A stretch of DNA of 5,988 bases from Bacteroidetes bacterium UBA955 (GTDB taxonomy: Bacteria; Bacteroidota; Bacteroidia; NS11-12g; UBA955), in NCBI GenBank assembly GCA_002293105.1, contig DBCP01000046.1:1-5988 (forward strand), in the 5' to 3' direction. The first letter of the stretch is position 1; each line of letters opens with the position of its first letter. Both the position numbers and the translations under genes were made by a program. This document shows positions 1 through 5,988 of this stretch, piece after piece. Below the pieces are notes generated by a model. That model was given only the letters and a program-made list of their open reading frames with translations. It searched no databases and was not told the DNA's origin.

Positions 1-459
1 GAACGCACGCTGAAAGTGGATTCTGGCGCGCTGTATCTCGCGGTGGATGCGGCGATGCAACTTTGGGTGGGTTGCTCGTTGAACGGTAAATCCTCGCTGT
101 CGGCGTTTGCGCTTGGGCAAATAGATATTGTGGAAGTGGCGCATTGGAAAATGACGGGCGATTTGGGCAGCATACAACTGTCGCGCAATGGCGGAACCCT
201 CTTTGTATCACGCAAGAACAAGTTGTACTCGTACCGTGCCGATGCCCAATCCGAAGCCAATATGTCGGTGTTGATTGAGCCTGGCGTTACCCAACTCTAT
301 GGTTACTACTATGATGCGGTATCGAATACGTTCTATTTTGCCGATGCCAAAGATTATGTGAGCAATGGCGCTGTTGTGCGATGTCCGATGGATGATCTGT
401 CGAAAAAGTCGGTGCTAACAACGGGTGTGAACCCTTCCGGCTTTGTGCGTTTGCCCTAA
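1..459 (+). CDS. YncE/DUF5074-like beta-propeller surface protein, C-terminal part (5' end outside window)
   Basis: The reading frame is open from base 1 and ends at TAA 457-459, so about 152 C-terminal residues are visible. A GTG at base 16 is not a credible start because the frame continues upstream without a break. The residues form short beta-rich blocks typical of propeller blades: a segment ending LWVGC, then GTLFVSRKNKLYSYR, then a YYYDAVSNTFYFADAKDYVSNG block. The chain ends in TGVNPSGFVRLP, which resembles the C-terminus of Bacteroidota YncE-like/DUF5074 proteins as I remember them. Such proteins are usually exported lipoproteins of unknown function, but the signal peptide would lie outside the window and cannot be checked. 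The next gene starts 29 bases downstream and has its own promoter, so no functional link is implied. The fold is moderately secure and the function is unknown. Confidence 0.6.
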   Translation, partial: ERTLKVDSGALYLAVDAAMQLWVGCSLNGKSSLSAFALGQIDIVEVAHWKMTGDLGSIQLSRNGGTLFVSRKNKLYSYRADAQSEANMSVLIEPGVTQLYGYYYDAVSNTFYFADAKDYVSNGAVVRCPMDDLSKKSVLTTGVNPSGFVRLP

Positions 460-478
460 GTTAGTTTTACTATCTTTG
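450..478 (+). promoter_or_regulatory. Bacteroidota-type promoter for the lptF/G-family gene
   Basis: TATCTTTG at 471-478 matches the Bacteroidota -7 consensus TAnnTTTG exactly. A TTTG at 450-453 supplies a -33 element with a 17-base spacer, inside the usual range. The -33 element lies in the last codons of the upstream gene. Transcription would start around 483-486, only a few bases before the ATG at 489, so the message would be leaderless or nearly so. This is a motif match only. Confidence 0.6.
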
Positions 479-488
479 GGGACGAAAA

Positions 489-1988
489 ATGAAGTGGAAT
501 TTCCTGAAGTTGAAAAAAGTTGACATCCTGCTGTTGCGGTCCTATGTGGGTCCGTTCGCCGTCACTTTTTTCCTCAGCATGTTCCTCTTTTTGATGCAAT
601 TTCTCTGGAAATACATCGATGAGTTGGTGGGCAAAGGCATTTCTACGGACATTCTAGCCAAACTAATTTTTTATTCCTTGGCGGATTTGGTGCCGATGGC
701 GATGCCGCTGACAATCATGGTGGCTGGTTTGATGACTTTTGGGAATTTGAGCGAGAGTTTTGAGTTGGTGGCGATGAAAAGCAACGGTATTTCTTTGTTG
801 CGAGCGCTGAGGCCCATTTTTATTCTAATGTGTTGTTTGGCGGTGATGAACTTCCTGTTTTTGAACTATGTAATTCCCAAGGCGAAGTTGGAGCAGGCGG
901 GGTTGATGATTGACGTTCGACAGAAAAAGCCCACATTCAATTTGGCTGAGGGGGTGTTTTATCACAACATTGAGGGATTTGCGATCCGTGTGGGCAAGAA
1001 AGAGGCCGATAACCAAACGGTGCGCGATGTGTTGATTTACGAATACAAAAAGGACGATAGCAAGCGATTGAATGTGTTGCGGGCAGAGTGGGGTACGATG
1101 ATTTTGAGTCCAGACCAAACGGTATTGAATTTTACGTTGTACAAGGGTGTGCGTTATGAGGAGATGACCACAGCCCCCGAGTATCGCAAAACGCATCCAT
1201 TCAATCAGATGTACTTTGAGAAACAGCGAATGCAAATTGATTTGTCGAGCCTTGATTTTACTTTTTCAGACCGCGATTTAATTGCCAGCGATTACCGATT
1301 GCAGAATGTGTCGCAGTTGTTGAAGGTGATTGATACGTTTGATATGAAATGTGCGATGTTGCGTTCAGACAATTCCAAATATTTGGGTAAGTATATTCAT
1401 GCACCGGGGGTGATGACGCAGGATACCACTTTGCAGCGTTTTAGGCGGAATTCGGTGGCCTTTGCTTCGTTGAAGGAGGATCAAATGATCAAGAATTATC
1501 CCCAGGAGCAGCGGGCTACGATAGTGGCTGCTGCTGTAAATCACGCGCGTTCGGTAAAGGGGACTGAGGAGGGATTGTTTACGAGTTTGGAGTTTGAGGA
1601 GACTGATGTGGATTTGTATCGGAGTGAGTTGCACAAGAAGTTTGCCTTCTCCATTTTGGTCATATTGTTGTTTTTAATTTCGGCCCCGCTGGGTGCGATT
1701 ATCCGCAAGGGTGGGATAGGAATGCCGTTGGTGATTTCGGTGGTGTTGTTTGTGTTGTTTTATGCGGTGAATTTGACCGGTGAGAAAATGGGCAAAGAGG
1801 GGATTGTGCCGGTTTGGATTGGGAGTTGGATGAGTTCGATGTTGCTATTTCCCATTGGGATAGTGATTACGTATCGGGCGAGCATTGATAAGAGTTTTCA
1901 GGGCAGTAATCCGTTGATGAATGCGGTGAAGGGATGGAAGTTAAAGTGGCAGAACCGCAAGCGCAGCGCTAAGAATAGCCATTTATGA
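489..1988 (+). CDS. LptF/LptG-family permease (YjgP/YjgQ), lipopolysaccharide export
   Basis: This 499-residue inner-membrane protein fits the LptF/LptG family, the permease half of the LptB2FG transporter that extracts lipopolysaccharide from the inner membrane. Hydrophobic segments lie at about residues 20-40, 58-82 and 107-128, and again at 385-405, 411-429 and 441-462. Between them is a soluble region of about 250 residues, expected to form the periplasmic beta-jellyroll domain. This 3 + domain + 3 layout is diagnostic. The family-like segments MAMPLTIMVAGLMTFG and, near the C-terminus, SAPLGAIIRKGGIGMPLV are present. It is longer than the roughly 360-residue proteobacterial forms, with a charged insert at about residues 285-375, as is usual in Bacteroidota. 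A basic tail follows the last membrane segment. Sequence alone does not let me say LptF or LptG, so no symbol is given. The stop overlaps the next gene's ATG by four bases. Confidence 0.9.
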   Translation: MKWNFLKLKKVDILLLRSYVGPFAVTFFLSMFLFLMQFLWKYIDELVGKGISTDILAKLIFYSLADLVPMAMPLTIMVAGLMTFGNLSESFELVAMKSNGISLLRALRPIFILMCCLAVMNFLFLNYVIPKAKLEQAGLMIDVRQKKPTFNLAEGVFYHNIEGFAIRVGKKEADNQTVRDVLIYEYKKDDSKRLNVLRAEWGTMILSPDQTVLNFTLYKGVRYEEMTTAPEYRKTHPFNQMYFEKQRMQIDLSSLDFTFSDRDLIASDYRLQNVSQLLKVIDTFDMKCAMLRSDNSKYLGKYIHAPGVMTQDTTLQRFRRNSVAFASLKEDQMIKNYPQEQRATIVAAAVNHARSVKGTEEGLFTSLEFEETDVDLYRSELHKKFAFSILVILLFLISAPLGAIIRKGGIGMPLVISVVLFVLFYAVNLTGEKMGKEGIVPVWIGSWMSSMLLFPIGIVITYRASIDKSFQGSNPLMNAVKGWKLKWQNRKRSAKNSHL

Positions 1989-3214
1989 AGCTGTTGGTGA
2001 TAGGGAACAGGGTGCCATGGCCGCTGCACGATGGTGGGGCGATTGCCACCTATGGGATGCTTCGTTCGTTGGCTGAGAATGGTGCGGAGGTGCATTTTTT
2101 CACGTTTAATACAAAAAAACACTTTGCGGAAAACGCAACGATTGAAAAGTATTTTGGGTTTTGTAGGGTCTATTTACAGCCATTGGATGCGGGTGTGAAG
2201 GTAGGAAAAGCCCTATTGAATTTGGTTTTTGGTGGGAGTTACCACATGGAGCGATACGAGGACAAAGGAGCGGCGTTGGCTTTGCGGCGTTTGATGGATG
2301 TTGAGGGGTTTGATGTTGTTTTGGTTGAGGGACTGTATTCGGTGCCAGTGTACCTGCGGGCGGTTCCCGCCCGCAGGTACAGTACGCCTGCGGCGTACCG
2401 CGCCCACAATTTGGAATACCAAATTTGGGCGCGCCTGGCTACCGCCACCGCCAACCCCCTCAAAAAATGGTACCTTCAGTTGCAAGCCAAACGCCTGCAG
2501 AAATTTGAACAACACACCTGGTCAAACTTTCAAGCCATCGTACCCATCGTACCCACCGATGAAATCGCCATCAAAAAACACTTGGAAGCTACGCGGGAAA
2601 AATCATCCAATAAAAATATCCCCGCCATACAAACCTATCAACCCGGCATCGCCATAGAAAGACCGTTTGCCTTTATCCATCAGCCCTTATCGCTGTTTCA
2701 TATCGGCTCCATGGAATGGCAAGCCAACGAACAAGGCGTCCTTTGGTTCCTTCAAAAAGTATGGCCACTGCTGCTCGTGTTATACCCCCAAGCAAAGTTC
2801 CACCTGGCAGGGAAGGGGCTGTCAAAATCCGACCCACGCTTCTTTCAAACCGGCGTCATTAACCATGGCGAAGTGCCCGATGCCGAAGATTTTATGCAAC
2901 AGCATGGCATCATGATTGTCCCCATACAAGCAGGATCCGGTATCCGAATCAAAACCCTGGAAGCCATGGCACTAGGTGTCCCCGTGGTATCTACCACCGT
3001 GGGTGCGCAAGGGTTGGACGTAACCCATACCCAAGAACTCATGCTGGCCGATCAGCCCGCCGAGTTTGCGCAAGCCATCGCCCAATTATTGAGCAACCCT
3101 GCGCTAGCGCAACAGACCGCCACCCAAGCCCGTATTTATGTTGAACAGCATCATAACCTCAAACGAAATACTGCCGAATTGCTTGGTTTTTTGCGTGAAT
3201 TGACGGACTTATAA
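1985..3214 (+). CDS. Glycosyltransferase family 4 (GT-B fold)
   Basis: This 409-residue cytoplasmic glycosyltransferase transfers a sugar from an activated donor, probably onto an envelope glycan. Donor and acceptor cannot be read from the sequence. The N-terminal Rossmann half begins MKLLVIGNRVPWPLHDGGA, with the family's glycine-rich loop, and includes YRAHNLEYQIW at 138-148. The C-terminal half has GSMEWQANEQGVLWFL (241-256), HLAGKG (273-278) and the donor-binding block from GSGIRIKTLEAM (317-328) to GVPVVSTTVGAQGL. E326 is the expected nucleotide-sugar ribose ligand. The length is normal for the family. The ATG lies within the preceding stop (ATGA), so translational coupling to the permease is likely and a role in lipopolysaccharide or other surface polysaccharide synthesis is plausible. 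Residues 122-138 are encoded by a double palindrome, and base composition switches sharply there, so the gene may be mosaic. Both halves still fit one GT4 enzyme. Confidence 0.88.
   Translation: MKLLVIGNRVPWPLHDGGAIATYGMLRSLAENGAEVHFFTFNTKKHFAENATIEKYFGFCRVYLQPLDAGVKVGKALLNLVFGGSYHMERYEDKGAALALRRLMDVEGFDVVLVEGLYSVPVYLRAVPARRYSTPAAYRAHNLEYQIWARLATATANPLKKWYLQLQAKRLQKFEQHTWSNFQAIVPIVPTDEIAIKKHLEATREKSSNKNIPAIQTYQPGIAIERPFAFIHQPLSLFHIGSMEWQANEQGVLWFLQKVWPLLLVLYPQAKFHLAGKGLSKSDPRFFQTGVINHGEVPDAEDFMQQHGIMIVPIQAGSGIRIKTLEAMALGVPVVSTTVGAQGLDVTHTQELMLADQPAEFAQAIAQLLSNPALAQQTATQARIYVEQHHNLKRNTAELLGFLRELTDL
2349..2398. repeat. Double palindromic repeat read in frame inside the glycosyltransferase gene
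   Basis: Two adjacent perfect hairpins are present. The first has 15-bp arms (2349-2363 and 2367-2381) around a 3-base loop TTC. The second has 7-bp arms (2382-2388 and 2392-2398) around TGC. The two units share GTAC ends and a CCTGCGG core, so they look related. The element is GC-rich compared with its surroundings. It is translated as residues 122-138 of the glycosyltransferase, a stretch rich in Arg, Ala, Pro and Tyr that falls in the loop before YRAHN. No other copy occurs in this window. It resembles dispersed palindromic repeats tolerated within genes, such as the Rickettsia palindromic elements, but membership in a repeat family is inference. Confidence 0.8.
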
Positions 3215-3634
3215 AGGTTGGTAGGTCATTTTGAAATGGGGAATACCCGCCTCAAAAAATCGCTCCCCGAGGGCTTTGAAGCCGTATTTTTCATAAAATC
3301 CCATGGCGTGTTCTTGGGCATGGAGGTATAGGATATGCCCCGATTCCCCCAATTCTTTCAAACAATTCTGCAACAAAGCGGCGCCAATCCCTGCGGTGCG
3401 GTGCTCTTTTAAAACGGCAAATCGCTCCAATTTGTAGCCGTAATCCGTTTTGCGGTATCGACACGTGCCCGCTGGAAGTCCGTTGGATGTAGCCAAGAAA
3501 TGTGAACTGATGGTTTCGTGCTCATCGTATTCTTCGTCGGGCGGACATTCCTGCTCAATCACAAAAACAATGCGCCGAATATCAAAAGCTTTGGCCATAT
3601 CCTGTGGGTTTGCTATGGGTTTTACATGTATCAT
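3209..3634 (-). CDS. GNAT-family N-acetyltransferase, ElaA/YjcF-like
   Basis: The product is a 141-residue acetyl-CoA-dependent acetyltransferase of unknown substrate. VFVIEQECPPDEEYDEHE (residues 23-40) is the characteristic N-terminal segment of the ElaA/YjcF group. Motif A, the acetyl-CoA pyrophosphate loop, is RTAGIG at 79-84, following RFAVLKEH. LHAQEHAMGFYEKYGF (104-119) is the usual motif-B region, and the chain ends GIPHFKMTYQPL. I chose the ATG at 3634-3632 (MIHVKPI) over an in-frame ATG at 3703. The longer form would add a hydrophobic, Cys- and Phe-rich stretch foreign to the family, would overlap the aldolase start, and would run over the promoter at 3658-3665. The gene converges on the glycosyltransferase and overlaps its stop by six bases. 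Its start faces that of the aldolase gene. It has no obvious functional tie to its neighbours. Confidence 0.85.
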   Translation of the reverse strand: MIHVKPIANPQDMAKAFDIRRIVFVIEQECPPDEEYDEHETISSHFLATSNGLPAGTCRYRKTDYGYKLERFAVLKEHRTAGIGAALLQNCLKELGESGHILYLHAQEHAMGFYEKYGFKALGERFFEAGIPHFKMTYQPL

Positions 3635-3646
3635 CAGAAAAAAGGT

Positions 3647-3654
3647 TAAATTTG
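3647..3654 (+). promoter_or_regulatory. -7 element of the fbaB-accD-gcvH promoter
   Basis: TAAATTTG fits TAnnTTTG exactly and would start transcription near 3660, giving a short A-rich leader of about 20 bases before the aldolase ATG at 3683. I find no clear TTG at the expected -33 position; only a T-run near 3620-3623 lies at the right distance. The leader has no Shine-Dalgarno sequence, which is normal in this phylum. The element is the left arm of an imperfect dyad (3646-3654 / 3658-3666, 8 of 9 bases paired). Confidence 0.5.
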
Positions 3655-3657
3655 CGT

Positions 3658-3691
3658 CAAACTTAATACAAAAAAATACGCAATGGCTCAA
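3658..3691 (-). promoter_or_regulatory. Promoter for the leftward acetyltransferase gene
   Basis: On the minus strand, 3665-3658 reads TAAGTTTG, an exact TAnnTTTG. Minus-strand TTG triplets at 3691-3689 (23-base spacer) and 3683-3681 (15-base spacer) are candidate -33 elements; the first is at the edge of the accepted range and the second is short. Transcription would begin near 3652 and give a leader of about 18 bases before the ATG at 3634. Its footprint overlaps the rightward promoter and the aldolase start codon, so the two promoters probably compete for polymerase. Confidence 0.45.
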
Positions 3692-4741
3692 TCTCAAATT
3701 CAATCCTTGCTCGGTTCACAAGCAGAATTCTTGTTGGATCACAGCTGTAAAACCATCGACAAATCGATGATTCATGCTCCCGGTTATGATTTCGTTGATC
3801 GCATCTTCGCTCAATCTAACCGCAACCCACAGGTTTTGAAGAGTTTGCAACAATTGTACGGAAACGGTCGCTTGGCAAACTCAGGTTACTTGAGCATCTT
3901 GCCAGTTGACCAAGGTATTGAGCATAGTGCTGGCGCTTCATTTGCACCAAATCCCATTTATTTCGATTCAGAAAACATCATCAAATTGGCCATCGAAGGC
4001 GGTTGTAATGCCGTAGCTTCAACCTATGGCGTTTTGGCGATGCATGCCCGTAAATACGCACACAGAATTCCTTTTATCGTAAAAATCAACCACAATGAAT
4101 TCTTGTCGTACCCCAACAAGTTCGATCAAATCATGTTCGGTTCGGTGGATGATGCTTGGAACATGGGTGCAACGGCTGTGGGTGCTACCATTTACTTCGG
4201 AAGTCCAGAGAGCGGTCGCCAAATCATTGAAGTGGCACAAGCATTTGAGCGCGCTCACGAATTGGGTATGGCTACCATTTTATGGTGCTACACCCGTAAC
4301 AACGGTTTCAAAGTGGATGGTGTTGATTATCACGCCAGTGCCGATTTGAGCGGACAAGCCAATCACCTGGGTGTAACCATCCAAGCGGATATTATCAAAC
4401 AGAAATTACCAGTGAACAATGGCGGATACAATGCCACAAAGCATGGTAAGACGCATGCAAAAGTATACAGTGAACTTTCTTCTGAGCACCCCATCGATTT
4501 AACCCGTTACCAATTGGCCAACTGCTACATGGGCAGAGCCGGTTTGATTAACTCAGGCGGAGAATCTAAAGGGCAGGGCGACATGGAAGAAGCGGTATTC
4601 ACAGCGGTGGTGAACAAGCGTGCTGGTGGATCAGGATTGATCTTGGGCCGTAAAGCGTTCCAAAAACCCATGAACGAAGGTGTTCAATTGTTGAATACTG
4701 TTCAAGATGTGTATTTGGATAGCAGCATCACTTTGGCTTAA
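3683..4741 (+). CDS. fbaB: Class I fructose-bisphosphate aldolase (FbaB/DhnA family)
   Basis: This 352-residue cytoplasmic enzyme interconverts fructose 1,6-bisphosphate with dihydroxyacetone phosphate and glyceraldehyde 3-phosphate, in glycolysis and gluconeogenesis. It resembles the E. coli FbaB sequence as I recall it, almost end to end and at nearly the same length: [20 protein letters not shown] (69-88), [11 protein letters not shown] (109-119), VKINHNE (133-139), GATIYFGS (167-174), [18 protein letters not shown] (276-293) and [13 protein letters not shown] (318-330). K239, in ADIIKQK, aligns with the Schiff-base lysine of the family, so the enzyme should be metal-independent. Codons favour AAC, TTC and GGT more than in the neighbouring permease gene, which suggests high expression. 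It is the first gene of a probable operon; accD starts nine bases after its stop. The start ATG is supported by the N-terminal match and the nearby promoter element. Confidence 0.95.
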   Translation: MAQSQIQSLLGSQAEFLLDHSCKTIDKSMIHAPGYDFVDRIFAQSNRNPQVLKSLQQLYGNGRLANSGYLSILPVDQGIEHSAGASFAPNPIYFDSENIIKLAIEGGCNAVASTYGVLAMHARKYAHRIPFIVKINHNEFLSYPNKFDQIMFGSVDDAWNMGATAVGATIYFGSPESGRQIIEVAQAFERAHELGMATILWCYTRNNGFKVDGVDYHASADLSGQANHLGVTIQADIIKQKLPVNNGGYNATKHGKTHAKVYSELSSEHPIDLTRYQLANCYMGRAGLINSGGESKGQGDMEEAVFTAVVNKRAGGSGLILGRKAFQKPMNEGVQLLNTVQDVYLDSSITLA

Positions 4742-4750
4742 TTTGCTTCC

Positions 4751-5653
4751 ATGAATCTCGATTTCGAAGACGACGACGATCTCGCCGGCGACGGTCCAAA
4801 ATGGTATCAGCGAACCTGGAGCGGTATCCTTACAAAAACCAAGGATAAAAAGCCAACGCCTGATGGCCTATGGGAGAAGTGTAAGCGTTGCAAAGAAGTG
4901 GCTCCAACCAAGGATTGGATTTTGAACCACTATGTTTGTCTATCTTGCAGCTACCATGAGCGCATTGGATCCATGGAATATTTCGATATTCTTTTCGATG
5001 ACAACAACTTCACCGAAATCAATGCCAACCTAAGTAGCGGTGATCCTCTATCGTTCCATGATTCTGCCCCTTACGTCGATCGCATCGTGGTTGCCCAGCG
5101 CAAAACCGGTTTGAAAGACGCCGTAAGAACAGCCCATGGCGAAATTGATGGTCAGCCGTTGTGCGTTGCATGTATGGATTTTAACTTCATCGGCGGTTCG
5201 ATGGGAAGCGTGGTAGGGGAGAAAATCGCGCGTGCCATTGACTACTCTTTGGCTACCAAAACCCCTTTCATGATGATCTCGAAGTCGGGTGGGGCGAGGA
5301 TGATGGAGGCTGCGTTTTCGTTGATGCAAATGGCCAAAACAAGTGCCAAATTGGCTTTGCTAGACCGCGCAGGCATACCCTATATTTCGTTGTTGACCAA
5401 CCCTACTACCGGTGGTGTAACCGCTTCGTTTGCCATGTTGGGCGATGTGAATATTGCTGAGCCAGAGGCGCTGATTGGATTCGCAGGTCCTCGCGTAATC
5501 AGAGAAACCATCGGTCGCGATTTACCCAAAGGATTCCAAAGTTCTGAGTTCTTGGTAGAGCATGGATTCTTGGATTTTATCGTGAATCGCAACGATTTGA
5601 AAAAGAAAATATCAACTTTGCTTCAAATGATTTGGAGCCATAAACAGAACTAA
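4751..5653 (+). CDS. accD: Acetyl-CoA carboxylase carboxyltransferase subunit beta
   Basis: AccD pairs with AccA (not in this window) to move the carboxyl group from carboxybiotin on the carrier protein to acetyl-CoA, making malonyl-CoA for fatty-acid synthesis. The 300-residue length is normal. An N-terminal zinc ribbon is complete, with C44, C47, C63 and C66 in a CX2C-X15-CX2C pattern. The crotonase-like carboxyltransferase domain carries [17 protein letters not shown] (143-159), [11 protein letters not shown] (177-187), [16 protein letters not shown] (217-232) and [14 protein letters not shown] (237-250). These include the glycine-rich turns expected to form the oxyanion holes. The first 15 residues are strongly acidic (FEDDDD) and look less conserved than the rest. 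The gene lies nine bases after fbaB and five before gcvH, with no Shine-Dalgarno sequence, so cotranscription from the promoter before fbaB is likely. Confidence 0.96.
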   Translation: MNLDFEDDDDLAGDGPKWYQRTWSGILTKTKDKKPTPDGLWEKCKRCKEVAPTKDWILNHYVCLSCSYHERIGSMEYFDILFDDNNFTEINANLSSGDPLSFHDSAPYVDRIVVAQRKTGLKDAVRTAHGEIDGQPLCVACMDFNFIGGSMGSVVGEKIARAIDYSLATKTPFMMISKSGGARMMEAAFSLMQMAKTSAKLALLDRAGIPYISLLTNPTTGGVTASFAMLGDVNIAEPEALIGFAGPRVIRETIGRDLPKGFQSSEFLVEHGFLDFIVNRNDLKKKISTLLQMIWSHKQN

Positions 5654-5658
5654 ACACT

Positions 5659-5988
5659 ATGAACTTCCCAGATAATTTAAAGTACACCAAAGACCATGAA
5701 TGGGTTATGGTGGATGGCGATGTAGCCACAATTGGTATCACCGATTTTGCTCAAAGTGAATTGGGCGATATCGTTTTCGTTGACATTTCTTCACAAGGCG
5801 ACACCCTGGCCGCACATGAGGTATTTGGTACAGTAGAAGCCGTGAAGACGGTGAGTGATTTGTACATGCCCGTGAGTGGTGAAGTGATTGAAGTGAACGG
5901 CGATTTGGACTCTGCACCAGAATCTGTAAACGGCGACCCCTATGGTGCTGGTTGGATGGTGAAAGTAAGAATGAGCAACCTTGCTGAA
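5659..5988 (+). CDS. gcvH: Glycine cleavage system H protein, 3' end outside window
   Basis: GcvH is the lipoyl carrier that shuttles the aminomethyl group between the P, T and L proteins of the glycine cleavage system; it can also act in lipoate transfer. The 110 visible residues begin [16 protein letters not shown], the standard H-protein start, followed by [20 protein letters not shown] (23-42). The lipoyl-lysine site is [20 protein letters not shown] (55-74), with K63 as the modified lysine. [12 protein letters not shown] (92-103) is the usual C-terminal segment. H proteins have about 125-130 residues, so only some 15-20 are missing. The ATG is five bases after the accD stop, which makes operon membership likely. 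No P-, T- or L-protein gene is visible here. Confidence 0.96.
   Translation, partial: MNFPDNLKYTKDHEWVMVDGDVATIGITDFAQSELGDIVFVDISSQGDTLAAHEVFGTVEAVKTVSDLYMPVSGEVIEVNGDLDSAPESVNGDPYGAGWMVKVRMSNLAE

Noticed and set aside
825..1235. Open frame of 136 codons on the minus strand within the permease gene
   Set aside because: It lies fully inside a well-supported gene, has no recognisable domain and has a His- and Gln-rich composition typical of an antisense shadow.
2349..2381. Palindrome as a transcription terminator or a dif-type chromosome terminus site
   Set aside because: No T-run follows either strand's hairpin and it lies mid-gene. A dif site has short arms around a 6-base centre, unlike these 15-bp arms around 3 bases. 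The skew change from G-rich to C-rich is in the direction expected at a terminus, but the site does not fit.
2537..2554. Perfect 9-bp tandem repeat (ATCGTACCC twice) in the glycosyltransferase gene
   Set aside because: It encodes only IVPIVP in a region whose length fits the family. Two copies of a 9-mer can arise by chance or simple slippage, and nothing links it to the palindrome.
2298..2657. Open frame of 119 codons on the plus strand overlapping the glycosyltransferase gene, spanning the palindrome
   Set aside because: I considered it as evidence of a frameshift at the palindrome. The GT4 motifs continue in the main frame on both sides, while this frame gives a low-complexity Pro/Lys/Asn-rich product.
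3635..3703. Upstream start for the acetyltransferase at 3703, adding 23 residues
   Set aside because: The extension ([15 protein letters not shown] and on) does not resemble the family and would cover the promoter region and the aldolase start codon.
4738..4745. TTAATTTG between fbaB and accD as an internal promoter
   Set aside because: It misses the conserved A of TAnnTTTG and I did not find a convincing -33 partner; the short gap favours readthrough from fbaB.

Overview
The window looks like a chromosomal segment of a Bacteroidota bacterium, most likely Flavobacteriia-like. The reasons are: perfect TAnnTTTG promoter elements close to start codons; A-rich leaders without Shine-Dalgarno sequences; a long Bacteroidota-type LptF/LptG permease; and a tight fbaB-accD-gcvH run. 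Assignment below phylum is inference. The window is almost fully coding, and no intergenic stretch exceeds about 50 bases.

Left part, rightward (1-3214): the 3' end of a YncE/DUF5074-like beta-propeller surface protein, then an LptF/LptG-family permease for lipopolysaccharide export with its own near-leaderless promoter, then a family 4 glycosyltransferase whose ATG overlaps the permease stop (ATGA). The last two form a translationally coupled envelope-biogenesis pair. A leftward GNAT acetyltransferase (3634-3209) converges on the glycosyltransferase, and their stop codons interlock in a 6-bp palindrome.

Right part, rightward (3683-5988): class I fructose-bisphosphate aldolase (fbaB), acetyl-CoA carboxylase carboxyltransferase beta subunit (accD), and the start of the glycine cleavage H protein (gcvH), cut by the window edge. 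Gaps of 9 and 5 bases imply one operon joining glycolysis/gluconeogenesis, fatty-acid synthesis and one-carbon metabolism. The operon and the acetyltransferase diverge from a 48-bp region with two almost abutting -7 elements inside a dyad.

I see no mobile element, CRISPR array, RNA gene or defence system. The most unusual structure is inside the glycosyltransferase: a 50-bp pair of adjacent palindromes (2349-2398), read in frame. The coding strand switches there from strongly G-rich to strongly C-rich. This suggests an inserted coding palindromic repeat at a mosaic or recombination junction, or possibly an assembly join at a dispersed repeat. All other genes are ordinary housekeeping or envelope genes.
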